Part shown: positions 1 through 5,674 of the stretch, in pieces
How the letters are laid out: the number at the start of each line of letters is the position of its first letter
Numbering within the stretch: position 1 is the stretch's first letter
From: a bacterium
GTDB lineage: Bacteria > B130-G9
Direction of reading: 5' to 3'
Assembly: GCA_021160245.1 (NCBI GenBank)
Contig: JAGHCW010000078.1
Span: forward strand, 1-7,650
DNA length: 7,650 nt
The notes under the pieces: model-generated
Database searches by the model: none
What the model saw: only the letters and a program-made list of their open reading frames with translations
Told to the model about the DNA's origin: nothing
Made by a program: the position numbers and the translations under genes

Positions 1-21
1 ATTGTGTCATAAATGTGCCAT

Positions 22-64
22 ACTGCCGCGGTGAGGGAAGCACAAAACCGCTCTACAGGGCAGT
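22..64. repeat. Nested inverted repeat near the left window edge
   Basis: ACTGCC (22-27) is complementary to GGCAGT (59-64). Just inside it, GCGGT (28-32) is complementary to ACCGC (47-51), so 11 base pairs could form with a 7-nt bulge on one side and a 14-nt loop. No run of T follows on either strand, so it is not an obvious terminator. No gene is visible in positions 1-92. The structure may be incidental or part of a feature cut off by the window. Confidence 0.25.
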
Positions 65-92
65 TCTTGGAATCGGGGGATTTAAGGGCATG

Positions 93-112
93 AAACCGCC
101 GGAAAGGCGGCT
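93..112 (-). terminator. Probable intrinsic terminator of tRNA-Arg(CCU)
   Basis: Read on the minus strand, CCGCC (plus 106-110 complement) and GGCGG (plus 96-100 complement) form a 5-bp GC stem with a TTTCC loop. The stem is extended by a G-U and an A-U pair, and TTT follows (93-95). It starts about 9 nt past the 3' end of the tRNA, where a terminator would be expected. The T run is short, so termination strength is uncertain. Confidence 0.5.
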
Positions 113-120
113 ATGGAGAG

Positions 121-194
121 TGCGCCCGAGAGGACTCGAACCTCCGGCACGTGGATTAGGAATCCACTGCTCTATCCTGCTGAGCTACGGGCGC
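121..194 (-). tRNA. tRNA-Arg, anticodon CCU
   Basis: The minus strand folds into a complete cloverleaf. The acceptor stem is GCGCCCG (188-194) with CGGGCGC (122-128). The D stem is GCTC/GAGC. The anticodon stem GTGGA/TCCAC encloses the loop TTCCTAA, giving anticodon CCU, which reads AGG as arginine. The T arm has GGAGG/CCTCT with the loop TTCGAGT. Position 121 supplies discriminator A. CCA is not encoded and must be added after transcription. Confidence 0.95.
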
Positions 195-229
195 TCAGTT
201 TTAGTCGGTCAACCAAACCACTCGCCAAG

Positions 230-259
230 ACAATACTACGGTCTTCTGTCAGTGGGCAA
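230..259 (-). promoter_or_regulatory. Candidate sigma70-type promoter for tRNA-Arg(CCU)
   Basis: On the minus strand, TTGCCC (complement of 254-259) lies 18 nt upstream of TATTGT (complement of 230-235). Each hexamer matches the -35 or -10 consensus at 4 of 6 positions. Transcription would begin roughly 30 nt upstream of the mature tRNA 5' end at 194. The call rests on motif matching only. Confidence 0.4.
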
Positions 260-321
260 GGTCAAACGGCCTGCGTCAAAGCCAAGTACTAAAGGCCCAA
301 ACGTCTCTAATGCTAAACAAC

Positions 322-1206
322 TCAGTTTTTTTGGCCCTCATCATCGGGAGAATCAACCGGCGCCTCCACGCTCTCGGTCTTTCCAGATCGCGATGTTGGC
401 TCCTTCCGTGCAGATGCGACGACGGAAACGTCAAAGCTCTTGGTGGTTCCCCCCTCCAGCTGGACCTCGACTAGTCCCTTCAGAGGGTTCAACATCTTCA
501 CTCTGCCCGGTCCCGAAGGAGTGTCAACCATTGAGCCCTCTTTGGGGAACTTCCTTCTAAGCTCCTCATAGGTCTCCTGCTCATAGATCAAGCAGCAAAG
601 AAGCCGTCCACAAATCCCGGATATCTTGGACGGATTAAGCGTCAAGTTCTGGTCTCTCGCCATCTTCTTTGAGACGGGCTGGAAGCTCTTGAGGAACGCC
701 TTGCAGCAGAGCTCCCTGCCACAGTAGCCAATTCCTCCCAGTATCCGCGCCTCGTCCCGCACTCCAACCTGTTTCAATTCTATCCGCGTTCGGAACTTGT
801 GAGCGAGGTCCCTGACAAGCTCCCGAAAATCCACACGAGTCTCGGCCGTGAAATAGAATAGCGCCTGAGAACGGTCAAAAGCGTACTCCACTTTCACCAG
901 CTTCATCGGTAATTTCCTCTTTGAGATGAGCTGTTGGCAAACCTTGAACGCGTCGCGCTCTACCTCGGCATCCTCTTCAAGGCTCTTGTAGTCGTCTGGG
1001 GTTGGCTCTCTCAAAACCTCCCACTCATCCGCGGAAAGGTCCTCTGTATCCAGCATCCGTGGACTTGAAACGACCGTTCCGAATCTCTCGCCGTCCTTGC
1101 AGCCCACCACGCAATGCGATCCCACATTTATCCATTGGTGCGGACAGACACAATCCTCAAGACCGCATCCATGGCGCAATCTCACCTTGATAGCTCTTTT
1201 AAGCAA
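322..1206 (-). CDS. RicT/YaaT-like protein with PSP1 C-terminal domain
   Basis: This 294-aa protein carries the PSP1 signature, a paired cysteine motif seen as YCGRELCC (161-168) and ICGRLLCC (198-205), followed by a KFPKEGSMVDTPSGPGRV-type segment (219-236). The family includes Bacillus subtilis RicT (YaaT). RicT joins RicA and RicF in an iron-sulfur complex that supports RNase Y-dependent mRNA processing, sporulation and biofilm control. An iron-sulfur role for the paired cysteines here is inferred. The N-terminus differs from typical RicT in a further cysteine group (C14, C19, C21, C32, C36). The C-terminal ~30 residues are polar, low in complexity and probably disordered. Translation likely starts at TTG 1206, because AGGAGA lies 9 nt upstream and no nearby ATG fits. 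The gene stands alone, divergent from the radical SAM gene. No ricA, ricF or rny is visible here. Confidence 0.85.
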   Translation of the reverse strand: MLKRAIKVRLRHGCGLEDCVCPHQWINVGSHCVVGCKDGERFGTVVSSPRMLDTEDLSADEWEVLREPTPDDYKSLEEDAEVERDAFKVCQQLISKRKLPMKLVKVEYAFDRSQALFYFTAETRVDFRELVRDLAHKFRTRIELKQVGVRDEARILGGIGYCGRELCCKAFLKSFQPVSKKMARDQNLTLNPSKISGICGRLLCCLIYEQETYEELRRKFPKEGSMVDTPSGPGRVKMLNPLKGLVEVQLEGGTTKSFDVSVVASARKEPTSRSGKTESVEAPVDSPDDEGQKN

Positions 1207-1215
1207 CTCGCACTA

Positions 1216-1221
1216 TCTCCT
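1216..1221 (-). promoter_or_regulatory. Ribosome binding site supporting a TTG start
   Basis: The minus strand reads AGGAGA here, 9 nt before the TTG at 1206-1204. This spacing favours TTG over any internal start for the RicT-like protein. Confidence 0.7.
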
Positions 1222-1265
1222 ACTGGTACGAAACTGACTCGAGGCGCAAACCGCCTATGAATTGG

Positions 1266-1294
1266 AGGATATGAGATACATCACAGGAGGTCAA
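1266..1294 (-). promoter_or_regulatory. Sigma70-type promoter of the ricT-like gene
   Basis: On the minus strand, TTGACC (complement of 1289-1294, 5 of 6 matches to the -35 consensus) is followed after exactly 17 nt by TATCCT (complement of 1266-1271, 4 of 6 matches to the -10). Transcription would start near 1259, giving a leader of about 50 nt. That leader would begin with a small AGGCG/CGCCT hairpin (1242-1256). Confidence 0.5.
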
Positions 1295-1334
1295 CCGGCA
1301 ACCAATACGATTTCATCCATTTGAGGAGATTGGG

Positions 1335-1394
1335 ATGAGAAAACCGACTGCGCCCTTCTCACCAGTTTCTCGAAAGGCGCCTCGTCTGGCTTGA
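1335..1394 (+). CDS. Possible 19-residue small ORF upstream of the radical SAM gene
   Basis: ATG at 1335 is preceded by GAGGAG with 6 nt between, a good ribosome binding site. The ORF runs to TGA at 1392-1394 and would encode a basic, proline-containing peptide with no recognisable domain. Its stop overlaps the TTGACC of the candidate radical SAM promoter. It could be a leader peptide or chance. Only conservation in relatives would establish it. Confidence 0.15.
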   Translation: MRKPTAPFSPVSRKAPRLA

Positions 1395-1417
1395 CCAAAT
1401 GCTCCCCGTGATATAGT
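1391..1417 (+). promoter_or_regulatory. Weak candidate promoter for the radical SAM gene
   Basis: TTGACC (1391-1396) and TATAGT (1412-1417) each match the -35 and -10 consensus at 5 of 6 positions, but the spacer is only 15 nt, shorter than the optimum of 17. If used, it leaves a leader of about 150 nt before the start codon at 1572. No better pair was found closer to the gene. Confidence 0.3.
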
Positions 1418-1571
1418 TTGCCCGCGTGCTTCATTCAGGAGAATCAGTACTAACCCATGGAAGTTGAATGATCATCGTTATAGGGCTGAGTAGTTCGGCA
1501 AGTTAAGTATCCACGTTTGTGAGGGGCATGTTGGAATTGGAAGCAAACGAGCAAGGGCAAGAGAGAATCTT

Positions 1572-3059
1572 ATGAAACATGGCGTCAAAAACCTGAGTGA
1601 TGTGCGGGTCATGCTCCTCAATGGACCCTATTTTAAGAAGTTCTCGAGACCTCAGCGGAGCCCGGCTGTCACCAAGAGCGGCACGCTTTACTTCCCGATT
1701 TGGCTCGCGCATGCAACGGGAGTTTTGCTGTCGAATTCCGTTCAGGCTGTCCTGCTGGACGCCCCGGCAAGGGGTATGGACCTTGAACAAGTCCTCGAGG
1801 CGATTGCCGCCTTTGCGCCTCATCTAGTTATAACGTCAATCGTTACACCAAGCGTGGAGAATGACCTTCTTGTGGCCGAGGCGATAAAGGCTGGGATCAA
1901 GACAAAGGTCTTTGGCGTGGGCACACATCCGACTGCCGTTCCAGAGGAGACGCTTCTGTCATCGGACGCCTTAGATGGCATCTGTTTGGGGGAATACGAT
2001 TACACAGCTTTGGACCTTGCGAAATGGATAGCAGGGGAGATTAAGCTCGAATCGATAGACGGCATTGCGTTCTTAAGGGACGGCGAGTTTATCAGAACCG
2101 GCCAACGAGGCATGATTGAAGACCTCGATGCTCTCCCATTCGTCGCGCCGATTTACAGGCGGTTCTTGAGAATTGCGGATTATTTCAACCCAAATGCGCT
2201 CTACCCAATGGTGACGATCAACTCCGGGCGCGGCTGCCCAAACGGCTGCACATTCTGTGTCTATCCCCAGACAATGCACGGACGGCGGTATCGCTTCCGC
2301 TCGGCGGAGAATGTCGTGGAGGAGGTTGAGTACATCATTAAGAACTTCCCTGAAGCGAGATCGATCTTCTTTGAGGATGACACATTGCCCTCGAACAAAG
2401 CTCGCTGCATCGAGTTCTGCGAGCTGATGATCAAACGGGGGATTCGGTTCCCCTGGACTGCTAATTGCCGTGTTGATGTTGATTATGAGACGCTCAAAGC
2501 CATGAAGGGGGCCGGCTGCAGGATGGTCTGCGTGGGCTTTGAAAGTGGTGAACAGGCTCTCCTTGACGCCATCCACAAGGGCACACGGGTGGACATGATG
2601 CAGGGCTTTGCAAGGGACGCCAAGCGGGCGGGGATTCTCGTCCACGGCTGCTTTATGGTCGGGCTGCCCGGTGAGACGCGAGAGACAATGCAGAGCACGC
2701 TCGACCTCGCGCTTCGTATATCGCCCGACACGGCGCAGTTTTATCCGATTATGATCTACCCCGGGACGGAGCTCTATGACCAACTCAGGGCTCAGGGCTT
2801 CCTAACCGCCGAGAAATACTCCGATTGGCTAACCGACGAGGGCCTCCACAATTGCGTCGTCCGGACAAGTGATTTCACCGCCGAGGAGCTCGTCCTCTGG
2901 TGTGACGAGGCGCGAAGAAAGTTTTATCTAAGGCCGGGTTATATTGCCCGGAAGGCCTTGCAGATGTTGATGAATCCGAGAGAGATAAGCCGGACCAAGA
3001 AGGCCGCCCAGACGTTTTTCAGATATCTTTTTAGGGGCACCTTCGGCCAGAAGAAGTAG
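1572..3059 (+). CDS. B12-binding-domain radical SAM protein
   Basis: The 495-aa product has the two-part architecture of class B radical SAM enzymes. Residues about 10-190 form a Rossmann-like cobalamin-binding domain, with alternating strands such as VRVMLLNGP and LVITSIVTPS, and a VFGVGTHPTAVPEE segment. Residues about 212-440 form the radical SAM barrel. The [4Fe-4S] ligands are C222, C226 and C229 in GRGCPNGCTFC (CxxxCxxC). Later motifs VGFESGEQALLDAIHKG and GCFMVGLPGET are typical of the barrel. No DxHxxG motif is seen, so cobalamin may bind without a lower histidine ligand. Family members methylate or rearrange unactivated carbons in lipids, cofactors and natural products. Some relatives occur in O-antigen or hopanoid clusters, but no such neighbours are present, so the substrate is unknown. 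The ATG has only a weak purine-rich GAGAG upstream. Confidence 0.88.
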   Translation: MKHGVKNLSDVRVMLLNGPYFKKFSRPQRSPAVTKSGTLYFPIWLAHATGVLLSNSVQAVLLDAPARGMDLEQVLEAIAAFAPHLVITSIVTPSVENDLLVAEAIKAGIKTKVFGVGTHPTAVPEETLLSSDALDGICLGEYDYTALDLAKWIAGEIKLESIDGIAFLRDGEFIRTGQRGMIEDLDALPFVAPIYRRFLRIADYFNPNALYPMVTINSGRGCPNGCTFCVYPQTMHGRRYRFRSAENVVEEVEYIIKNFPEARSIFFEDDTLPSNKARCIEFCELMIKRGIRFPWTANCRVDVDYETLKAMKGAGCRMVCVGFESGEQALLDAIHKGTRVDMMQGFARDAKRAGILVHGCFMVGLPGETRETMQSTLDLALRISPDTAQFYPIMIYPGTELYDQLRAQGFLTAEKYSDWLTDEGLHNCVVRTSDFTAEELVLWCDEARRKFYLRPGYIARKALQMLMNPREISRTKKAAQTFFRYLFRGTFGQKK

Positions 3060-3385
3060 GGCATTTGCGGCTGTGGCTTCGGGTGTTGATGGTGAGGTAT
3101 ATTGCCTGCTCGATCCAGAGCCAGCGAACCGAATTCCATAAACACATGGGCATTCCACGGATTCCCAATGTGGCGCCAGAATCTGATCAGATAGACGACG
3201 TTCTCAGCCATCTCTCGAGCAATCAGTGTGATTAATGATGAAAATAAACGTAATCTGGTGAACATGGGATGCCCTCACGAGATTTCGGAAGCGGGTGTTG
3301 GCATTCAAAGCGCGCACTAGATTCAGGCCGGAGTTGAGTCGGTCGAGGTCGAGCTCTCTAAGAATCATGAAGGTGCAAGTGAAAC
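3060..3385. other. Intergenic region, no clear gene
   Basis: This 326-bp stretch separates two plus-strand genes. It contains an imperfect inverted repeat, CACATGGG (3143-3150) with CCCAATGTG (3164-3172, one bulged A). No T run follows, so it is not a clear terminator of the radical SAM gene. Reading frames here on the minus strand have no good start site or recognisable domain. I found no convincing promoter for the downstream gene. Confidence 0.4.
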
Positions 3386-3907
3386 ATGATAACATTAGTC
3401 CTGGTGGGATTTGGAGTCGCTGTTTTGAGCCTAATCTTCTGCGGGATTATTGCGCCGACGATTCACGACCATCTGCGGTATCGTCTCTTTGAGATCAGGG
3501 ATCATCTGCGTGAGGTGATGTATGAGCGCCCGGATGATATCTCGCTAGAACAGGCCAAGCTCTTACACTACGGAATCAATAATTCAATAAACTCTCCGGG
3601 GAATGTCAACTTCTACACATGCCACTGTATAAAAAAGTCCTTGGACCAAGATGACAGTTTGCGCAAAAGAGTCGAAGACAACATGAAGGTTATCTGGTCA
3701 TGCGAGTCAGAACAGTTTAAACTCATGCATGCAAAAGCCATGGAGACGTTGTTATACGCCTTGCTCGTTAATGTTACCATGTGGTTCGTATTACTGATCC
3801 CAGTTGCCTTGATCATCTATTTGCTAGGTAGGTTCGGCGGACTGGTGTATGGGACATTTTTCGTTCCTTGCGGCGAACTAGATCGGCCCGCACTGGCTCG
3901 AACCTGA
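3386..3907 (+). CDS. Hypothetical membrane protein with two transmembrane segments
   Basis: I do not recognise this 173-aa protein. A hydrophobic segment at residues about 2-25 and a second at about 122-148 flank a polar, charged region of nearly 100 residues, suggesting a hairpin topology with one sizeable soluble domain. That domain has C79 and C81 in a YTCHCIKK context, C106 in WSCESEQF, and helix-favouring stretches rich in K, E and R. The start is supported by AAGGTG (3370-3375), 10 nt before ATG. Codon use and the clear hydrophobic pattern make it a credible gene. It lies 326 bp past the radical SAM gene on the same strand, too far to assume an operon. The last ~15 residues, ending ELDRPALART, are polar. 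Function is unknown. Confidence 0.6.
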   Translation: MITLVLVGFGVAVLSLIFCGIIAPTIHDHLRYRLFEIRDHLREVMYERPDDISLEQAKLLHYGINNSINSPGNVNFYTCHCIKKSLDQDDSLRKRVEDNMKVIWSCESEQFKLMHAKAMETLLYALLVNVTMWFVLLIPVALIIYLLGRFGGLVYGTFFVPCGELDRPALART

Positions 3908-3973
3908 ACCTGGGCAATTACTGACGATTCGCGTCGGCCGAGAAAGCAACGGGGCCGGAAGAAGCCGGTTTCT

Positions 3974-4018
3974 GGGGACTGTGACGTTATTGTGCCGTAG
4001 CCACGTCACGGTATCCCC
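3974..4018. repeat. Long imperfect hairpin downstream of the membrane-protein gene
   Basis: GGGGACTGTGACGT (3974-3987) pairs with ACGTCACGGT (4003-4012) and CCCC (4015-4018). This gives 14 base pairs with one T-G wobble and a 2-nt bulge (4013-4014), around a 15-nt loop. The core half-sites GTGACGT/ACGTCAC are perfect. It begins 67 nt after the preceding stop codon. No T run follows on either strand, so it is not a standard intrinsic terminator. An mRNA 3'-end structure, a small palindromic repeat unit or an operator are all possible. Confidence 0.5.
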
Positions 4019-4098
4019 CGCTTTGCCCCTATTTCCGCCCTCCCCTGCACGTCACACTGATTGATGCTAATCCGCTCTCGATGCCGCTAAATAGTAAG

Positions 4099-4173
<75 letters not shown>

Positions 4174-4587
4174 ATAAGGATCAATTCTACGTCTACGCTC
4201 CAAGAGGGCGCGTGAAATACAGTAGTCCCGCAATCACAGATATGCAATAGCGCTAGCAAGGATTATCCATGGATGCGGGTCTTACTAAGACGGACTTGGG
4301 AACTTCCTTCGCCAAGTAACGCGGCAGTCAATCCAGAAATCGGTTTGAGGTTGGTCTGGGGCAGTAATATCAACTCGATCGAATACAAAGCGCCTCGTCC
4401 AGATAGGCCTCAGCCCTACTCAACACAGCGCCTTTTGTGCCCCGTGTATTCCGCGTCGGCGGTTATGATGCGGCGCATTGGCTTCTTCATTCATGGGGCC
4501 GTGTTCAATAGGCTGTTGAAAAGCCCACGCGAATGCTCTGCAAAAAACCTATTGCCTCAACCTGATTTTTGGGGGACACAGTTCGAC
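4174..4587. other. Gene-poor region between tRNA-Arg(UCU) and the small RNA
   Basis: These 414 bp contain no gene I can support. A plus-strand reading frame opens at ATG 4273 and runs on through the small RNA into the DUF3800 gene. It lacks a ribosome binding site at its start and a recognisable domain, so I treat it as non-coding. No repeat, terminator or strong promoter stands out. A promoter for the minus-strand tRNA should lie in the first ~90 bp, but only weak matches are visible. Confidence 0.4.
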
Positions 4588-4616
4588 TTGCCTTTTGTCG
4601 GATTGAAGCTTATATT
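4588..4616 (+). promoter_or_regulatory. Sigma70-type promoter of the candidate small RNA
   Basis: TTGCCT (4588-4593, 4 of 6 matches to the -35) is followed by exactly 17 nt and then TATATT (4611-4616, 5 of 6 matches to the -10). Initiation would fall at about 4622-4624, immediately before a series of stem-loops. Promoter, structured transcript and terminator are all on the plus strand, within about 115 bp. Confidence 0.6.
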
Positions 4617-4621
4617 ATGGG

Positions 4622-4703
4622 TAATCCGGGTTTCCGGAGGTGGATGGTATCAAAGAACCATCGGAGAGGGGTCCGCGCTTAAAAACCGGGCCCCTTTTCT
4701 TTT
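4622..4703 (+). ncRNA. Candidate structured small RNA convergent with the DUF3800 gene
   Basis: The predicted transcript of about 80 nt has three consecutive stem-loops. Stem 1 is TCCGG/CCGGA with a GTTT loop (4625-4638). Stem 2 is GATGGT/ACCATC with an 8-nt loop (4643-4662). Stem 3 is the GC-rich terminator stem (4668-4694) followed by a T tract. A 17-nt-spaced promoter lies just upstream. The last ~25 nt are antisense to the 3' end of the DUF3800 coding region. Published comparative searches have described several RNA motifs named DUF3800-I onward that occur near DUF3800 genes. Whether this RNA belongs to one of them, or acts in cis or trans, is inference. A 12-codon frame (ATG 4644 to TAA 4680-4682, SD-like GGAGG only 3 nt upstream) runs through it, so a short leader-type peptide cannot be excluded. 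Confidence 0.5.
4668..4703 (+). terminator. Intrinsic terminator of the candidate small RNA
   Basis: GGGGTCCG (4668-4675) pairs with CGGGCCCC (4687-4694), eight pairs including one T-G wobble, and TTTTCTTTT follows (4695-4703). The T tract is on the plus strand, fixing the direction away from tRNA-Arg(UCU) and into the 3' end of the DUF3800 gene. On the minus strand no T run follows the hairpin, so it would not readily terminate the DUF3800 mRNA. Confidence 0.75.
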
Positions 4704-5566
4704 GCGGGTATGAGCATCTTCAGCGAGGGAGCTTCTTCTAGTCGCCAGGGCAAAAGCTTCTTCCCCCATCCATAGACGACCTCGCGAGGTCCCCGATAAT
4801 ACTTCCCTTGCAGTATGTTGATGACACTTCGAGCAAACGGCGCGATCTTTCTTGGAAGCAATCCGAAATCGCTGAGTATCTCATTGCAGCTCGGATGGGC
4901 GATGAGGTCTGCTAATTGCAGCCCTGAGATATTGTCCTTCTTGGGTTTTACTTTGAGCTCTCTGCTGGTTAATACCGCCTGGAAACGCTCCTGAGAGACA
5001 TAGTCGGTTCCCTTTTCCCAGAGCCTATTGAATGATCCCTTAAGACGTCTGTCAGCTTTGCCACCCCTGGCCTCTGCCATCGCGTCTCCCCGGCTGTTCA
5101 AGTTCTCCAGAAAAAAGACATAACGTTCCAACAAAACCTGCAAGCAATAGTGATATGGGTCATAGGTCCAAACCGCATACATTTTCTTGTGCCGTTTCTT
5201 GTCGATACAGACGGTGATCACGACATACTGCCAAGACCGCAAATGCGCCAGAAAATCGCTATCAAAGCGTTTTCTAAGCGTACCATCTTTGAGAGCGTTG
5301 AAAGGATAGTTTGCATTCATAATCTCTTTCCGATGGAGTATAAGAGGCGGGTTGTCAGGATGGGGGCTGAAAAACTCCTGTTTCAAGGCCTCCATTTCGG
5401 GATGTAGAACATCCCTAACATACTCCAAGTTAACAACGACGCCCGTTAGACTTAAGAATCTATGATTGGGATCCTCAGAGCTTTCCAAGTCGGCGTTACC
5501 TACCTCATCTATGTAGATTCGATAGGCGGGCGTCGTAAAAGTCCCTTCTCTCGATGGTTGTCTCAT
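4679..5566 (-). CDS. DUF3800 domain protein, putative RNase H-fold nuclease
   Basis: The 295-aa product has the DUF3800 pattern: YIDEVG at residues 18-23 (D20, E21) in place of the common YIDESG, a conserved LHRKEI near 77-82, AEARGGKAD near 164-172 with E165, and NISGLQLADLIAHP near 212-225 with D220. Spaced acidic residues on these strands fit an RNase H-like active site, and length is about typical. DUF3800 proteins are scattered in accessory regions, often near mobile elements, and their activity is largely uncharacterised, so nuclease function is inference. ATG 5566 is the only usable start before the first conserved strand. Its ribosome site is poor, with GCAGGT abutting it. Only 30 bp separate the start from an IS256-type element, so the native promoter may be lost. 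The 3' end overlaps the terminator of a convergent small RNA. Confidence 0.82.
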   Translation of the reverse strand: MRQPSREGTFTTPAYRIYIDEVGNADLESSEDPNHRFLSLTGVVVNLEYVRDVLHPEMEALKQEFFSPHPDNPPLILHRKEIMNANYPFNALKDGTLRKRFDSDFLAHLRSWQYVVITVCIDKKRHKKMYAVWTYDPYHYCLQVLLERYVFFLENLNSRGDAMAEARGGKADRRLKGSFNRLWEKGTDYVSQERFQAVLTSRELKVKPKKDNISGLQLADLIAHPSCNEILSDFGLLPRKIAPFARSVINILQGKYYRGPREVVYGWGKKLLPWRLEEAPSLKMLIPAKEKGPGF

Positions 5567-5596
5567 ACCTGCAACGCTATGAGCTCACCCCAAAAG

Positions 5597-5615
5597 GTGT
5601 GTAAATTAGGTTAGG
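5597..5615 (+). repeat. Left terminal inverted repeat of the IS256-type element
   Basis: GTGTGTAAAT is followed by TAGGTTAGG. It aligns with the complement of the right end over about 19 positions with one gap and a few purine or pyrimidine changes. Confidence 0.7.
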
Positions 5616-5674
5616 CGGTGTTTACCTTAGTTGTGTAAGAAAAGGCAATTAAGGTGAAGAAAGGAAACACCGCC
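5614..5674 (+). repeat. Inverted repeat enclosing the transposase ribosome binding site
   Basis: GGCGGTGTTT (5614-5623) is perfectly complementary to AAACACCGCC (5665-5674), which ends at the base before the transposase ATG. Directly inside, ACCTTA (5624-5629) pairs with TAAGGT (5650-5655), leaving a 9-nt bulge that contains most of the AAAGGA ribosome site. A transcript entering from outside would carry the whole hairpin and could hide the start region. A transcript begun inside it would not. This would limit transposase made from read-through, as known for other insertion sequences. The role is inferred. Confidence 0.6.

Larger units (their letters stand above)
1207..1571. other. Divergent intergenic region between ricT-like and radical SAM genes
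   Basis: These 365 bp contain no gene that can be called firmly. They hold the minus-strand ricT promoter, a 5-bp hairpin (1242-1256), a weak plus-strand promoter candidate and a possible very short ORF, each listed separately. A second short ORF, ATG 1271 to TGA 1324 (17 codons), has GGAGG only 2 nt before its start and overlaps the ricT promoter, so I do not call it. Confidence 0.6.

Noticed and set aside
15-560. Plus-strand frame of 181 codons at the left edge.
   Set aside because: It reads antisense through the tRNA-Arg(CCU) gene and the 3' end of the ricT-like gene, so it cannot be a normal gene.
2939-3265. Minus-strand frame of 108 codons overlapping the 3' end of the radical SAM gene.
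   Set aside because: About a third of it is antisense to a well-supported gene, it has no good ribosome site, and its composition matches no known protein pattern.
4273-4713. Plus-strand reading frame of 146 codons between tRNA-Arg(UCU) and the DUF3800 gene.
   Set aside because: It has no ribosome site and no recognised domain, and it runs through the small-RNA promoter and terminator into the antisense of the DUF3800 gene. A short NPEIGLRLVWG segment faintly recalls C-termini of SUMF1-type proteins, but that is too little to call a remnant.
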